43,816 nt of DNA, taken from positions 1-43,816 of the forward strand of contig CACYRP010000041.1 of assembly GCA_902776765.1 (NCBI GenBank), in the 5' to 3' direction. Origin of the DNA: Fibrobacter succinogenes. Lineage in GTDB: Bacteria; Fibrobacterota; Fibrobacteria; Fibrobacterales; Fibrobacteraceae. The position numbers and the translations under genes were made by a program. Below the pieces are notes generated by a model. That model was not told where the DNA came from, searched no databases, and worked only from the letters and a program-made list of their open reading frames with translations. Position 1 is the stretch's first letter; every line of letters begins with the position of its first letter. Below, piece by piece: positions 34,159-41,836 of the stretch.

Positions 34159-34434
34159 TCATTCGATTTTGCAATAAGCGCCACAGTCAAAAGCTGCGGC
34201 GTTTATTTTTTTAACGCCCGTGATACCATTGTTGCCAAGCAACAATTGATTTTCTGCGACAATGTAGTCCTTCATCTGCTTGAAAAGGCGAATTAGGGCC
34301 ATGCTCTGACGAATCACCAGGTCGGCATCTAGCATCACCTTGACCTCGCGGATGGTGTATATCCGCGATTTCAACAACGTTTCATCGATGAGCGGGAAAT
34401 CCGCAACAGCCAATTTATCAGTTTTTCTTGCCAT
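34159..34434 (-). pseudogene. ORF6N-domain protein with the middle deleted
   Basis: A 91-aa frame. The N-terminus (LIDETLLKSRIYTIREVKVM, then LDADL) is the start of an ORF6N domain, usually IYTIRGVQVMLDxDLA followed by about 80 more residues. Here LDADL is joined directly to VIRQSMALIRLFKQMKDYIV, which is the helix that normally follows the ORF6N domain in phage-type antirepressors. The core of the domain, including its DNA-contacting part, is missing while the frame is kept. AGAGGA lies 6 nt before the ATG. ORF6N proteins are phage or mobile-element regulators; this one is probably inactive. Confidence 0.65.
34176..34212 (+). terminator. Terminator of the 234-aa gene
   Basis: AAGCGCC-A-CAG pairs with CTG-C-GGCGTTT (one mismatch) and is followed by ATTTTTTT on the plus strand. 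It overlaps the 3' end of the converging ORF6N remnant. Confidence 0.6.
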
Positions 34435-34547
34435 AATAATCCTCTAGCCCGCACGGCATGTGCGAACGTTATAAACGGTTTAAATTGCGTTTGCACTGCA
34501 GGCGCAATTAGGGTTTCTTTATATTTTGGGATGCTCTTGCGTTGCTG

Positions 34548-35360
34548 TTATATAGGCGATTGCGAAAATGAGTTGACGGTCCTTGTAACGTTTGTCGATT
34601 CAAATTCATTTACCCATTCCTTGACCTTCGCCTGCAATAGTTTCTTGTCCGGCAGGTACAGCTCATAGGCGGAGGCGTAAATATTCGCATCTTCGGACAA
34701 AGTCAGCTTCACAAGGGTATCCTTCTTCTCCTTGCAAAGCAAAATACCGATGGTAGGCTTTTCAAAATCCTGCTTTACATAGCGGTCGTAATAGTTTACG
34801 TACATCTGCATCTGGCCGAAATCCTGGTGCGTCAACTTGTCAACCTTCAAGTCAACGAGCACATAGCACTGCAACAGACGATTGTACAGGCTTGAACCAT
34901 ACTGCCGCTGCAACTCGCGAACAGACCAGTTCCCGGAAGTGGCCTCAATTTCGTAAAAGTGCCGCTCGTCGGCATTCTTGATGCGCATGAGAACCTGACA
35001 ATGGCTCCAACTTAGCGTGAAATTTTGGGTATTCGAGATTTGACAGACACTGTCTGTCAAATTGCCATATACCAAGAAAAACTGCCTCACCTGCCTCAAG
35101 TTCGAGTAGGACCACCCGTTCCCATAACGCGCCGTAAGACGTTTCGACAAACCCTCAAGAACCTGTTTCCCGTATTCCGCGCGTTTATTCCCGGACTGTT
35201 CTTCTTCCACAATATATCGCCCAATCTGGTACTTCGTGTAAACCTCGGCGACATTCATTGCCGTGGCCACTCGTACGCGGGCCTGTTCAATCAAGTTCGA
35301 GACCTTGTTGAACAACGATTCCACCGCTTTTGCAGGGACAATCTCTTTCTTTTTAGCCAT
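34548..35360 (-). CDS. YhcG/DUF1016-family PD-(D/E)xK protein, internally shortened
   Basis: A 270-aa protein; the family normally has about 340-375. Residues 1-165 are a normal DUF1016 N-terminal domain (KYQIGRYIVEEEQ, RYGNGWSYSNLRQVRQFF, LSWSHCQVLMRI, GNWSVRELQRQYGSSLY). SSLY is then joined to NRLLQCYVLVDLKVDKLTHQ, which in relatives follows the D-LLFYNR part of the nuclease domain. The region between, about 90 aa with the first catalytic Asp, is missing, whereas VDLK and GQMQMYVNYYDRYVK remain. It is therefore probably nuclease-dead. GGAGG lies 4 nt before the ATG. Family members are usually near restriction or phage genes, as here. Confidence 0.8.
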   Translation of the reverse strand: MAKKKEIVPAKAVESLFNKVSNLIEQARVRVATAMNVAEVYTKYQIGRYIVEEEQSGNKRAEYGKQVLEGLSKRLTARYGNGWSYSNLRQVRQFFLVYGNLTDSVCQISNTQNFTLSWSHCQVLMRIKNADERHFYEIEATSGNWSVRELQRQYGSSLYNRLLQCYVLVDLKVDKLTHQDFGQMQMYVNYYDRYVKQDFEKPTIGILLCKEKKDTLVKLTLSEDANIYASAYELYLPDKKLLQAKVKEWVNEFESTNVTRTVNSFSQSPI

Positions 35361-35373
35361 GCAGCCTCCATGT

Positions 35374-35389
35374 AGCCGCGTTCGCGGCT
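35374..35389 (-). promoter_or_regulatory. Hairpin just ahead of the YhcG ribosome binding site
   Basis: A perfect 7-bp stem, AGCCGCG/CGCGGCT with a 2-nt loop, lies just upstream of GGAGG and the ATG. It could influence translation. The ORF6N remnant also has a small CGCAC/GTGCG hairpin ahead of its ribosome binding site. Confidence 0.35.
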
Positions 35390-35431
35390 GGTTGATGTTA
35401 GAGGCGTCCCCTTTATCCCGAAAATCGAAAT

Positions 35432-35472
35432 AAAAAAAAGACGCATTTCTCCATTAGACGGAGAAACACGTC
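35432..35472 (-). terminator. Intrinsic terminator, minus strand
   Basis: A stem of GACG plus TTTCTCC with their complements (2-nt internal loop, 7-nt apical loop) is followed on the minus strand by eight T. It lies 250 nt beyond the nuclease gene and probably ends the defence operon transcript before YhcG. Confidence 0.8.
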
Positions 35473-35516
35473 GGGCATTAATGTACCTAATATTCAGAAT
35501 CTTGGCACAAATGCGT

Positions 35517-35580
35517 AAGGCGAGAGTCGCAGCCATGCTAGCATGGATATGACCGAGCCTAGCATTTGGCGCTTGCGCAA
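35517..35580 (+). repeat. Two-hairpin intergenic element, copy B
   Basis: AAGGCGAGAGTCGCA, a hairpin CCATGCT/AGCATGG, ATATGACCGAGCCTA, and a second hairpin GCGC/GCGC flanked by TT and AA. Flanks match copy A at 19557-19627 while stem sequences differ but remain paired. It is part of the 361-bp gap between YhcG and the nuclease gene. Confidence 0.6.
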
Positions 35581-35604
35581 CGGGGCAAGAAAATTTTACA
35601 AGGA

Positions 35605-35700
35605 GTTCCCCGGCCCAGGTCTCTGAGCTTGCCGAAGGGCCGGGTCGGGCTATACTCGCTTCGCTCACGGCGCCACAGCGCCGCCCTTCGGGTCACTATC
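35605..35700 (+). repeat. GC-rich palindromic repeat block
   Basis: CCCGGCCC and GGGCCGGG form a perfect 8-bp stem (35609-35644) around CTGAGCTTGCCGAAGG, a sequence type often dispersed in bacterial intergenic DNA. GGCGC/GCGCC follows at about 35671. GC content is far above that of the neighbours. It encodes nothing credible in any frame and looks like a REP-type or recombination-derived block. Confidence 0.45.
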
Positions 35701-35721
35701 CCTAACGCAAAATCGAGAAAA

Positions 35722-37764
35722 TCAGCCTTCTTTGCAGGGCAAGAAGTAATATTCGTCCTTGTCAGAAAATTTAGGGTTACCGGCTGAAAATCCATTTTGC
35801 AAGAATACATTGCCTACAACAGGTTTATTCATGATGTATTTAGGAAGCCTATGGATTTCACCTATTTTGGCTTTTTCAAAACTTTCTCTCTTGACAAAGA
35901 AACCATTTAGCGACTCATCAAAAACAACTGATTTTTCCTCAAATTCAGCTTCTTCCAAATCACTCAAGTCGTTCTCCCAAATTTCTTTGGGAGTTACGCG
36001 GGCTATCATTTCGCAACCGCCCTCTATCCTCTTCCACATTTCTTTTACATCGCCGTCATCAATGGAAGTTTTTTCCAAAGCCAATATAAGGCATTTTAAA
36101 TCTGCGGGCTTGAAAATTTTTCCGGCAAGCATGCGGAAATGAGCATTGACAAATTCGGTCTCCGAATTTTTGGGCCATACTGCGTAAAATACGTAATATT
36201 TATCCAGCAGCTCCAGAAAATCATCGCGGAATCTCTTTCGGGTCTTTTTCTTGAAATCGTCGCGCAGGGACGATTGCTTGGAGATGTATGTCTTTAGCAC
36301 GTACAAGAAGTTTATGTTGTACACCTTCAGCAGGAGCGTATCGCGGTCAAAGAGGCGGTTTCGGAAATGACGGTTGCGCTTTCCCCACATGTTTTCTTCG
36401 CCGGGCTCAACGATATCCTTTGTTTCGCCTTTCTTCGAAAAATACGGATCGCCGTACTGATCGTCGTTTTCGTACTTTGGGACAAATCCGCGGATAAAGA
36501 AGTTCGGCGTGACGCTGTAGCCTTCTGTCATCGAGTCCCTGTAGCGCACCCCTTGATGGACGCCTGAACTATAGCATTCGTCATTGCCATCGACAAAATC
36601 GGGAGAGAAAAAGTCCTGGACAATGTTCTTGGCGTAGGTGTACTGCTTTGCAACCGACTGGCCGAGCACATCGTTTTCTTCTTTATAATACTTGCTATCG
36701 CCAATGTGCCAAATGCTTTCGCTCCCGTCGGCGAATATCAGCGACTTTTCCTTGTACAGGTGGTCGATTATCTTGCCGTCTTCGTTTTTCTTCAGCTTCA
36801 CGACTTCTTCGTCCTGGTCGCTGATGAGGCTGTCGATCATCGCCTCGAAAACGTTGTTGAACGAATTTGCAATGAGGTATTCCTTCGCCTTTACGTTTTT
36901 GTTGGTGTACCTGGCACCCCAACGGAAAAACGCCTCCATTATATTGTAGAGTTTCAGCAGGCGGTCTTCGAAATACTTGTACTTGATACGGCGCAACTCA
37001 CGCAGCCCGCGTTCGCATTCCAAAAGGCGTGCGAACTCCTGCCTTTTGAGCGGAACGTAGAACTCGCTCTGCGGCATTTCGAACCCGAACTCGTCCTGGA
37101 TAAACTTCATCGCGGAGAAATACAGAACAAGCAGACGGTCATCCAAATCAAAAACCTTCTTCTTGTTCACCAGTTCCATGTAGATTGGCGATTCGCCTTG
37201 AATAAAAGGCGTCTTTTTCGCGATAGTCCGCTGCCAGTTAATCCTGTTGTTTCCGCTATGTTTGTTCTTGGCGACAAAGACGAATAGGTTCTGGTTTTTC
37301 TTGTAGAACAGTTCCATGCTGCTCATGACATCGAGCAGAGTCGCATAGCGGGCATCGCCCCTGAACTTGGAATGTTCCATGTGGTCCGGGGAACGGACGC
37401 CAGTCACATCGCTGTCGGCGCGGTACTTGTCGATAGCGGAATAGAGCCAAGTCGAAAGCGACGAGAGAAACCTGCGCTGAACGTTCTTTATGGGCGACTC
37501 GCCCTTACCGAAAATATCCTCGCCATTCGCAGCGATCGGCACGCCGAAAGCCCTTGTATTGTTGCTGTCGAGAAAGACCTTGGGCAGCACGAATACAGGA
37601 TTCCCGTTGAAAAAGCAATAACCGACGCCATTTATTTTGGCACCCGTGTCGGCCGCTTTGGTATTAAAACCGCTCTCGCTCTGGAAATCGCTATTGCCCC
37701 TATAACCGATAACCTCCTTGAGGTAATCGGTACTGTAGGCAAATTCTTCGAACAGGAAAATCAT
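35722..37764 (-). CDS. LlaJI/McrC-like PD-(D/E)xK restriction nuclease (McrB partner)
   Basis: A 680-aa protein. Residues about 320-395 hold a PD-(D/E)xK pattern: an early acidic helix FNNVFEAMIDSLIS, and after a variable loop the strand SIWHIGDSKYYKEEN with Asp-x-Lys. A Gln-x(3)-YTYAKNIVQDFF helix follows. The upstream helical region (residues 70-320) and the C-terminal 250 aa are family-specific. This is the arrangement of nucleases that work with McrB-type motors, such as LlaJI- and DUF2357-type. Its ATG immediately follows the stop of the AlbA_2 gene (TAAATG), and the EVE-McrB gene lies upstream in the same operon. Exact family is uncertain. Confidence 0.6.
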   Translation of the reverse strand: MIFLFEEFAYSTDYLKEVIGYRGNSDFQSESGFNTKAADTGAKINGVGYCFFNGNPVFVLPKVFLDSNNTRAFGVPIAANGEDIFGKGESPIKNVQRRFLSSLSTWLYSAIDKYRADSDVTGVRSPDHMEHSKFRGDARYATLLDVMSSMELFYKKNQNLFVFVAKNKHSGNNRINWQRTIAKKTPFIQGESPIYMELVNKKKVFDLDDRLLVLYFSAMKFIQDEFGFEMPQSEFYVPLKRQEFARLLECERGLRELRRIKYKYFEDRLLKLYNIMEAFFRWGARYTNKNVKAKEYLIANSFNNVFEAMIDSLISDQDEEVVKLKKNEDGKIIDHLYKEKSLIFADGSESIWHIGDSKYYKEENDVLGQSVAKQYTYAKNIVQDFFSPDFVDGNDECYSSGVHQGVRYRDSMTEGYSVTPNFFIRGFVPKYENDDQYGDPYFSKKGETKDIVEPGEENMWGKRNRHFRNRLFDRDTLLLKVYNINFLYVLKTYISKQSSLRDDFKKKTRKRFRDDFLELLDKYYVFYAVWPKNSETEFVNAHFRMLAGKIFKPADLKCLILALEKTSIDDGDVKEMWKRIEGGCEMIARVTPKEIWENDLSDLEEAEFEEKSVVFDESLNGFFVKRESFEKAKIGEIHRLPKYIMNKPVVGNVFLQNGFSAGNPKFSDKDEYYFLPCKEG

Positions 37765-38736
37765 TTATTTCTCAACAATTTCCCAATGGCCGTTCTTGCG
37801 CGCGCCGACTCTACGGATGAGGCCGAGTTCTTGGAGTTTTTTCAAGTTCTCGCGTATGGTTTCTCGAGTTTTCTGCATCTTATCGGCTAACTCGTCATAA
37901 GTGTAAGAATTATTCTCTTGCAACAAATTCAGCAACACCTTTTGCGTACTATTTATAGGCAGATTTATAGGCAGGTTTATAGTTCGGTTCGCCCCACCTA
38001 TATTCCATTTACTAGCAAGTTCCTTATACAGGTCGCTTGCACGGCATTCAACCGTAAGCCCGCCAAATTCGGCCTTTGGCTTAGGGAGCTTGGAATCAGT
38101 TTCTTCGCAAGCCAATTCAATGTTGTAATAGCCGCGCCCCCAGCTTTCCGGGTCAGGATGGAAACACATCATGGCCGCCCGTGTCAAATGGCTACCTTCG
38201 GTGCAGCGGAGATTCTGGAGAAGATTCTGCACCGAGACACCGGCAGCCTTTTTATCGAGACGCTGCGATTCGACCGCCTTTTCCCTGAACAACTTTAGCG
38301 CTCCGTGATCCAACTCCTTCGTCGAAATTCCGGGAACAGGAACGGAATCCCAAGTGCGCCCCTGCATGAACAAAGTCAACCTGTTTATCTTGACACCGCT
38401 CAATTCTTGCACCGTGGAGCCTGAACGCTTGTAATAGCGGCCCCTGTAGCTAATCGGGACCGGATACTTGTCCACCTTGATTTCGAAGTAATCCAGGTCG
38501 CCATCGGCCAGCAGGTTCACATCGCAAACAAGGCCCATTGTACTGCGAATCTTGTTGGGGATATCTTCGCTAAGCCGGTGGGCGTTCTTGACACCACAAA
38601 CGCGGCCGTCATCTTCGACGCCAATAAAGAGAGAACCCCCTTCTGTATTTGCGAAGGCGCACACCCATTTCAGATATTCATCGTTCCAGGAACGCTTGAA
38701 ATCGAGGTTCTGATTTTCTTTTTTCGCAATGCGCAT
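37765..38736 (-). CDS. AlbA_2 (Schlafen-like) DNA-binding protein, internally shortened
   Basis: A 323-aa protein; relatives usually have about 450-500. Residues 1-100 are the AlbA_2 domain (LDFKRSWNDEYLKWVCAFAN, TEGGSLFIGVEDDGRVCGV). After LTRAAMMCFHPDPE the sequence jumps to SWGRGYYNIELACEETDSKL, a segment that in relatives lies about 140 aa further on (IE-SWGRG-I-KI); the ATPase-like middle is absent. The C-terminal winged helix is complete (YTYDELADKMQKTRETIREN, LKKLQELGLIRRVG). A 12-bp tandem repeat encodes NLPINLPIN. GGAG lies 6-7 nt before the ATG. It has its own promoter but sits in the McrB-nuclease operon. Confidence 0.75.
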   Translation of the reverse strand: MRIAKKENQNLDFKRSWNDEYLKWVCAFANTEGGSLFIGVEDDGRVCGVKNAHRLSEDIPNKIRSTMGLVCDVNLLADGDLDYFEIKVDKYPVPISYRGRYYKRSGSTVQELSGVKINRLTLFMQGRTWDSVPVPGISTKELDHGALKLFREKAVESQRLDKKAAGVSVQNLLQNLRCTEGSHLTRAAMMCFHPDPESWGRGYYNIELACEETDSKLPKPKAEFGGLTVECRASDLYKELASKWNIGGANRTINLPINLPINSTQKVLLNLLQENNSYTYDELADKMQKTRETIRENLKKLQELGLIRRVGARKNGHWEIVEK

Positions 38737-38763
38737 AAGTTTCTCCAGCTAAATGGCGTCTTT

Positions 38764-38792
38764 AATATAACATCTAGGAAGAAATTTCGCAA
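38764..38792 (-). promoter_or_regulatory. Internal promoter for AlbA_2 and nuclease
   Basis: TTGCGA, 17 bp, TATATT on the minus strand, about 28 nt upstream of the AlbA_2 ATG and just after the McrB stop. It would allow the last two genes to be expressed without McrB. Confidence 0.55.
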
Positions 38793-38796
38793 GCGC

Positions 38797-40557
38797 TTAA
38801 GGATTCGCACCGCTGGAGATTAATATCTGGGCTCCGTCTTTGTATTCATTGTCAAGATTCGCCAGCATTTTCTTTAGGATTTCAACAAAGTCACTGTTGA
38901 AAAGACGCTGGAATGTGACATCGGGGCCCTTTTCGGGATATGCAAAATGGAACACCAGCTTTGAATCAAGTTCATCCTTATAGACGGAATCCCACAGATA
39001 GAACAGGACTTTGGAACGGAATTCATCAAGCGCAATGTAATCTTTGTTCTTGGGCTTGATGAAAAATTCGCCCATCTGCTTGTCTTCGCTCTGCGTCACC
39101 TTGTAAATGTCTGCATTGACCTTCTTTAAGAAATCAAGCCATTTGAAGTTGAAACTGGCATCGCCGACGATAAAATCAGCTTCGGCTTTTTCATAATTGA
39201 TGGGTACATACTCCCAGTCAAAGCGACGCTTGAACGCACTGTCCATGGGGAACAGCGACTGGTCGCTGGTGTTCATGGTGGCGAGAATGTTCAGGTTCGG
39301 CGGGAGCTTGAGCTTGCCATCGCCAACTTTAGTTTCGTACTCGCTCCAAATGGTTTTCAGAATGGAATCTTCTTTAAGCCATTCAGCAAAATCGCAATCC
39401 GCATCAATGGAATATTGCGAGAATCCTTCACCATCGCGGTCAAGCAACTGGAAAATATCGCCGAAAATCTGGGCGCAGTTCCCGCGATTGATTTCTTCGA
39501 TAACGAGATAGACCTGATTGTCGGCAGTTGATGTATTGCCCGCATCTAAATACTGCTTCCAAGCCGCAGCGTAAGCCTTTGCGAAAACTTGCAGAACAAA
39601 AGAATAGGTGATTGCATTCCCTTCTTTCTTGGGCTTGTAAGCGCCTACGAATTGAGCGTAATCGTAATCCGGGTGGAATGTGGTGCGGAACACACGTTCA
39701 AACTTGTATTCTTTAAGGAATTTTATGTAAGCCTGAAGTGCGCTATGTTCGGGGTTGCTGACATTGTCTACTGAATTGACTTCAGAAAGTTTTTCTTCTA
39801 ATACAGAAAGTTCACCTACATTCCAAATGTCGCCGAATTTTTCTTTGTTGTCAAGGACCTCTGCGTAATGAGCCTTTTTCGCCATGTCAGAATCGAGGAA
39901 CAGCTGCTTTCTGATTTCACCAGGCACACTCCAAATATCTTCATTAGGGAGGATCGAGTTTACTTTAAAAGACTTGCCCGTACCAGGAGCGCCGAAGAAG
40001 ATTTTTTGGACAGAATCACATTCTTTCATTGCATTCTCCCTTTGCGCAGGTTCACTTTCATTCTTTTTCGACAAATAGATGTTTAGCTTCTCTTGAATTT
40101 TTTTGACAATTTCGGATTGTCGGGGACTTGAATCAATTTCTGAAGCTTTTTGCAATATAATGCCAAGCATAGCTTCATTAGCAGGAAATAAGTATCCCTG
40201 ATTGACACCACCATTTACGTTTAACGGAGCGTGATACTCAGGTTGACTTTCTAACAAAGCCTCTTTTACAGACTCCTTCTCCACTGGCGTGACAAAATGA
40301 AATTGTTCTACATCGACTTTATAGCCCTGCTTTTCCCACCTATTAAAACCATTTGCTTCAGGGCGATCGAAGTTGTAATTATCTTTCAAAGCGATTCCAA
40401 CTCCTACAATTTTTCCTGTGTATTGTATAATTACATCGCCTTTCTTCACTTCCGACATGGTCTCATGGTGCCAAACACCATCGCGAGGGGCCCACAAATA
40501 ACTTTGCGAATGTTCTTCTTTATGGGTCTGACGTTGTGATACAAAAAAATATTTCAT
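38797..40557 (-). CDS. EVE-domain McrB-like AAA+ GTPase/ATPase
   Basis: A 586-aa protein. Residues 1-140 form an EVE-like (PUA-fold) domain that reads modified bases in related systems: MKYFFVSQRQTHKEE, then LWAPRDGVWHHE, VKKGDVIIQYTGKIVGVG, RWEKQGYKVDVE. Residues about 180-560 are the McrB AAA+ motor: Walker A FFGAPGTGKS, RTTFHPDYDYAQFVGAYKPK, Walker B LVIEEINRGNCAQIFGD, and the sensor region LATMNTSDQSLFPMDSAF followed by KRRFDW. Such proteins translocate DNA and activate a nuclease partner in type IV restriction. It starts 6 nt after the XRE gene, with which it is co-transcribed. Nuclease partner: gene at 35722-37764. Confidence 0.85.
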   Translation of the reverse strand: MKYFFVSQRQTHKEEHSQSYLWAPRDGVWHHETMSEVKKGDVIIQYTGKIVGVGIALKDNYNFDRPEANGFNRWEKQGYKVDVEQFHFVTPVEKESVKEALLESQPEYHAPLNVNGGVNQGYLFPANEAMLGIILQKASEIDSSPRQSEIVKKIQEKLNIYLSKKNESEPAQRENAMKECDSVQKIFFGAPGTGKSFKVNSILPNEDIWSVPGEIRKQLFLDSDMAKKAHYAEVLDNKEKFGDIWNVGELSVLEEKLSEVNSVDNVSNPEHSALQAYIKFLKEYKFERVFRTTFHPDYDYAQFVGAYKPKKEGNAITYSFVLQVFAKAYAAAWKQYLDAGNTSTADNQVYLVIEEINRGNCAQIFGDIFQLLDRDGEGFSQYSIDADCDFAEWLKEDSILKTIWSEYETKVGDGKLKLPPNLNILATMNTSDQSLFPMDSAFKRRFDWEYVPINYEKAEADFIVGDASFNFKWLDFLKKVNADIYKVTQSEDKQMGEFFIKPKNKDYIALDEFRSKVLFYLWDSVYKDELDSKLVFHFAYPEKGPDVTFQRLFNSDFVEILKKMLANLDNEYKDGAQILISSGANP

Positions 40558-40563
40558 TAGTTT

Positions 40564-41073
40564 TTACCCCTCGATTTCCATCAATACAATCGGAGCTTTC
40601 TCGCCCATGCTAGGCAATGCCCCTAAAGTGTTGAAGTCAATAAATTCTGCGGCTTCTTCATAATCCATGCCATCAGACTGCATCAGTGAACGAACCATTT
40701 TTTCGTATGCATAAATGACACGGCCATCTTCGCTAACGCCAACAACGGCATCTACAAAATCAGGCTTTTCAAGAACTACGCTATCTTCATAGCCGTGCTC
40801 GCAAAGATATTCCTTGAGAGAATCAAGCGTGAGCGGAGGAAAATCGGCATTCTCGATTTGCTTGACAAAATCACTCGGACTTAATTCGAAGAAATTGGCG
40901 AGTTTTTCAATAATTTCGAGAGAAACATTACGGCGGCCGTTTTCAATGTCGCTCATATAGCGACGGCCCACACCTGTTTCAAGAGCAAGTTTTTCCTGCG
41001 AAACGCCTTTCTGCGAACGCAGAGCGCGAATCGCTTTGCCAATATTATTTTGAAGAGACATAAAAAAATTCAT
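40564..41073 (-). CDS. XRE-family helix-turn-helix regulator
   Basis: A 169-aa protein. Residues about 8-65 are an XRE domain: IGKAIRALRSQKGVSQEKLA, LETGVGRRYMSDIENGRRNV and the following LEIIEKLANFFELSPSDF. The C-terminal 90 aa are acidic and unrecognised and may sense a signal or dimerise. It leads the minus-strand operon with EVE-McrB, AlbA_2 and nuclease, so control of the restriction system, probably autoregulatory, is inferred. The divergent promoter region contains a perfect inverted repeat that may be its operator. An alternative start lies four codons downstream. Confidence 0.85.
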   Translation of the reverse strand: MNFFMSLQNNIGKAIRALRSQKGVSQEKLALETGVGRRYMSDIENGRRNVSLEIIEKLANFFELSPSDFVKQIENADFPPLTLDSLKEYLCEHGYEDSVVLEKPDFVDAVVGVSEDGRVIYAYEKMVRSLMQSDGMDYEEAAEFIDFNTLGALPSMGEKAPIVLMEIEG

Positions 41074-41115
41074 TTAAACAGTTCTCTTCAAACATATAAA
41101 TAGTGCAGTTTTTAA

Positions 41116-41269
41116 CCACGCCATATAGTGCACGTTGTTGAGAAATTCATATCGGAACATTCTATTATCTGAAATTGCCGAAACTTGGTCCAATATAAAT
41201 CGCATTCATTTGGCCGTTTAAACAGCAACTTTTTTCTCACACGCCAAAATTGCGCCCTATATGGCGTGG
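41116..41269. promoter_or_regulatory. Divergent control region with a 13-bp perfect inverted repeat
   Basis: CCACGCCATATAG at 41116-41128 recurs as its exact reverse complement at 41257-41269, in the 280-bp gap between the XRE operon and the SRA-like gene. A second partial copy, ATAGTGCA, appears at about 41103 and 41125. A minus-strand TATATT lies between the arms (41192-41197). The arms suit two operators for one regulator, one facing each gene. Confidence 0.55.
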
Positions 41270-41353
41270 CGATTTTTCTTGCGGATTATACGTTTCAAAA
41301 AGAACGTTGTACGAAAACAACGTAAAAGCAAATTTAAACCGCAAGAGATTATT

Positions 41354-41827
41354 ATGAAATTATCCTTCAAAGAAGGCGATTGGGTTGATTTCGATACTTG
41401 GACAACTGAATTTAGCGTAAGTGGCCAAAGAGGGATAAATTATTCAAAAAAGTACAACGTGGTTGTTTGTGTATCCAAAGAAAATGGTGAAGAAAATCCC
41501 TACGAAGATAAATGGTATACCCATGAAACATGGGACGGTGTTCGTTTTACTGGTGAAGGGAAAAACGGGGACCAAAAACTTACTTCAGTTGGAAACAATC
41601 GTTTAAACGACAAAAAAAGAGCGCATTTTTTTAGAAAGAAAAATGGCGAAAGTCGATATTTGTATTGTGGCTTATTTGAGCTTGTCGAAGAACCAAATAC
41701 TTTAAATCCTCGATCTGAAGAACAGTATGGTGTAGACGGGAAGAAGCGTCACGTTTGGATGTTCAACATGAAGTACATCCATAACCGTTACCCGGAAAAA
41801 TTAGCTCAAGCGATGAAGAATTTTTAA
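41354..41827 (+). CDS. SRA/YDG-like modified-DNA reader (putative)
   Basis: A 157-aa protein. The start is taken as the ATG at 41354, because an earlier start would place the inverted repeat inside the coding region and the upstream 31 codons are basic and low-quality. The phrase VRFTGEGKNGDQKLTSVGNN is the SRA-type signature (Y-x-GEG-xxGD-x(5)-N). It is followed by a Lys/His stretch and YLYCGLFELV, as in SRA domains fused to HNH nucleases. No nuclease motif is present, so it could act as a stand-alone reader. It is divergent from the EVE-McrB operon and ends 9 nt from the converging endonuclease gene. Confidence 0.6.
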   Translation: MKLSFKEGDWVDFDTWTTEFSVSGQRGINYSKKYNVVVCVSKENGEENPYEDKWYTHETWDGVRFTGEGKNGDQKLTSVGNNRLNDKKRAHFFRKKNGESRYLYCGLFELVEEPNTLNPRSEEQYGVDGKKRHVWMFNMKYIHNRYPEKLAQAMKNF

Positions 41828-41836
41828 TTTCCGCAA

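Noticed and set aside
35291..35810. Open frames over the GC-rich repeat block
   Set aside because: They exist only because palindromic repeats lack stops; no ribosome binding sites or homologous features.
37960..38000. Tandem repeat in the AlbA_2 gene as a phase-variation tract
   Set aside because: The 12-bp unit (encoding NLPI) is a multiple of three and has only about two copies, so slippage would not switch the frame.
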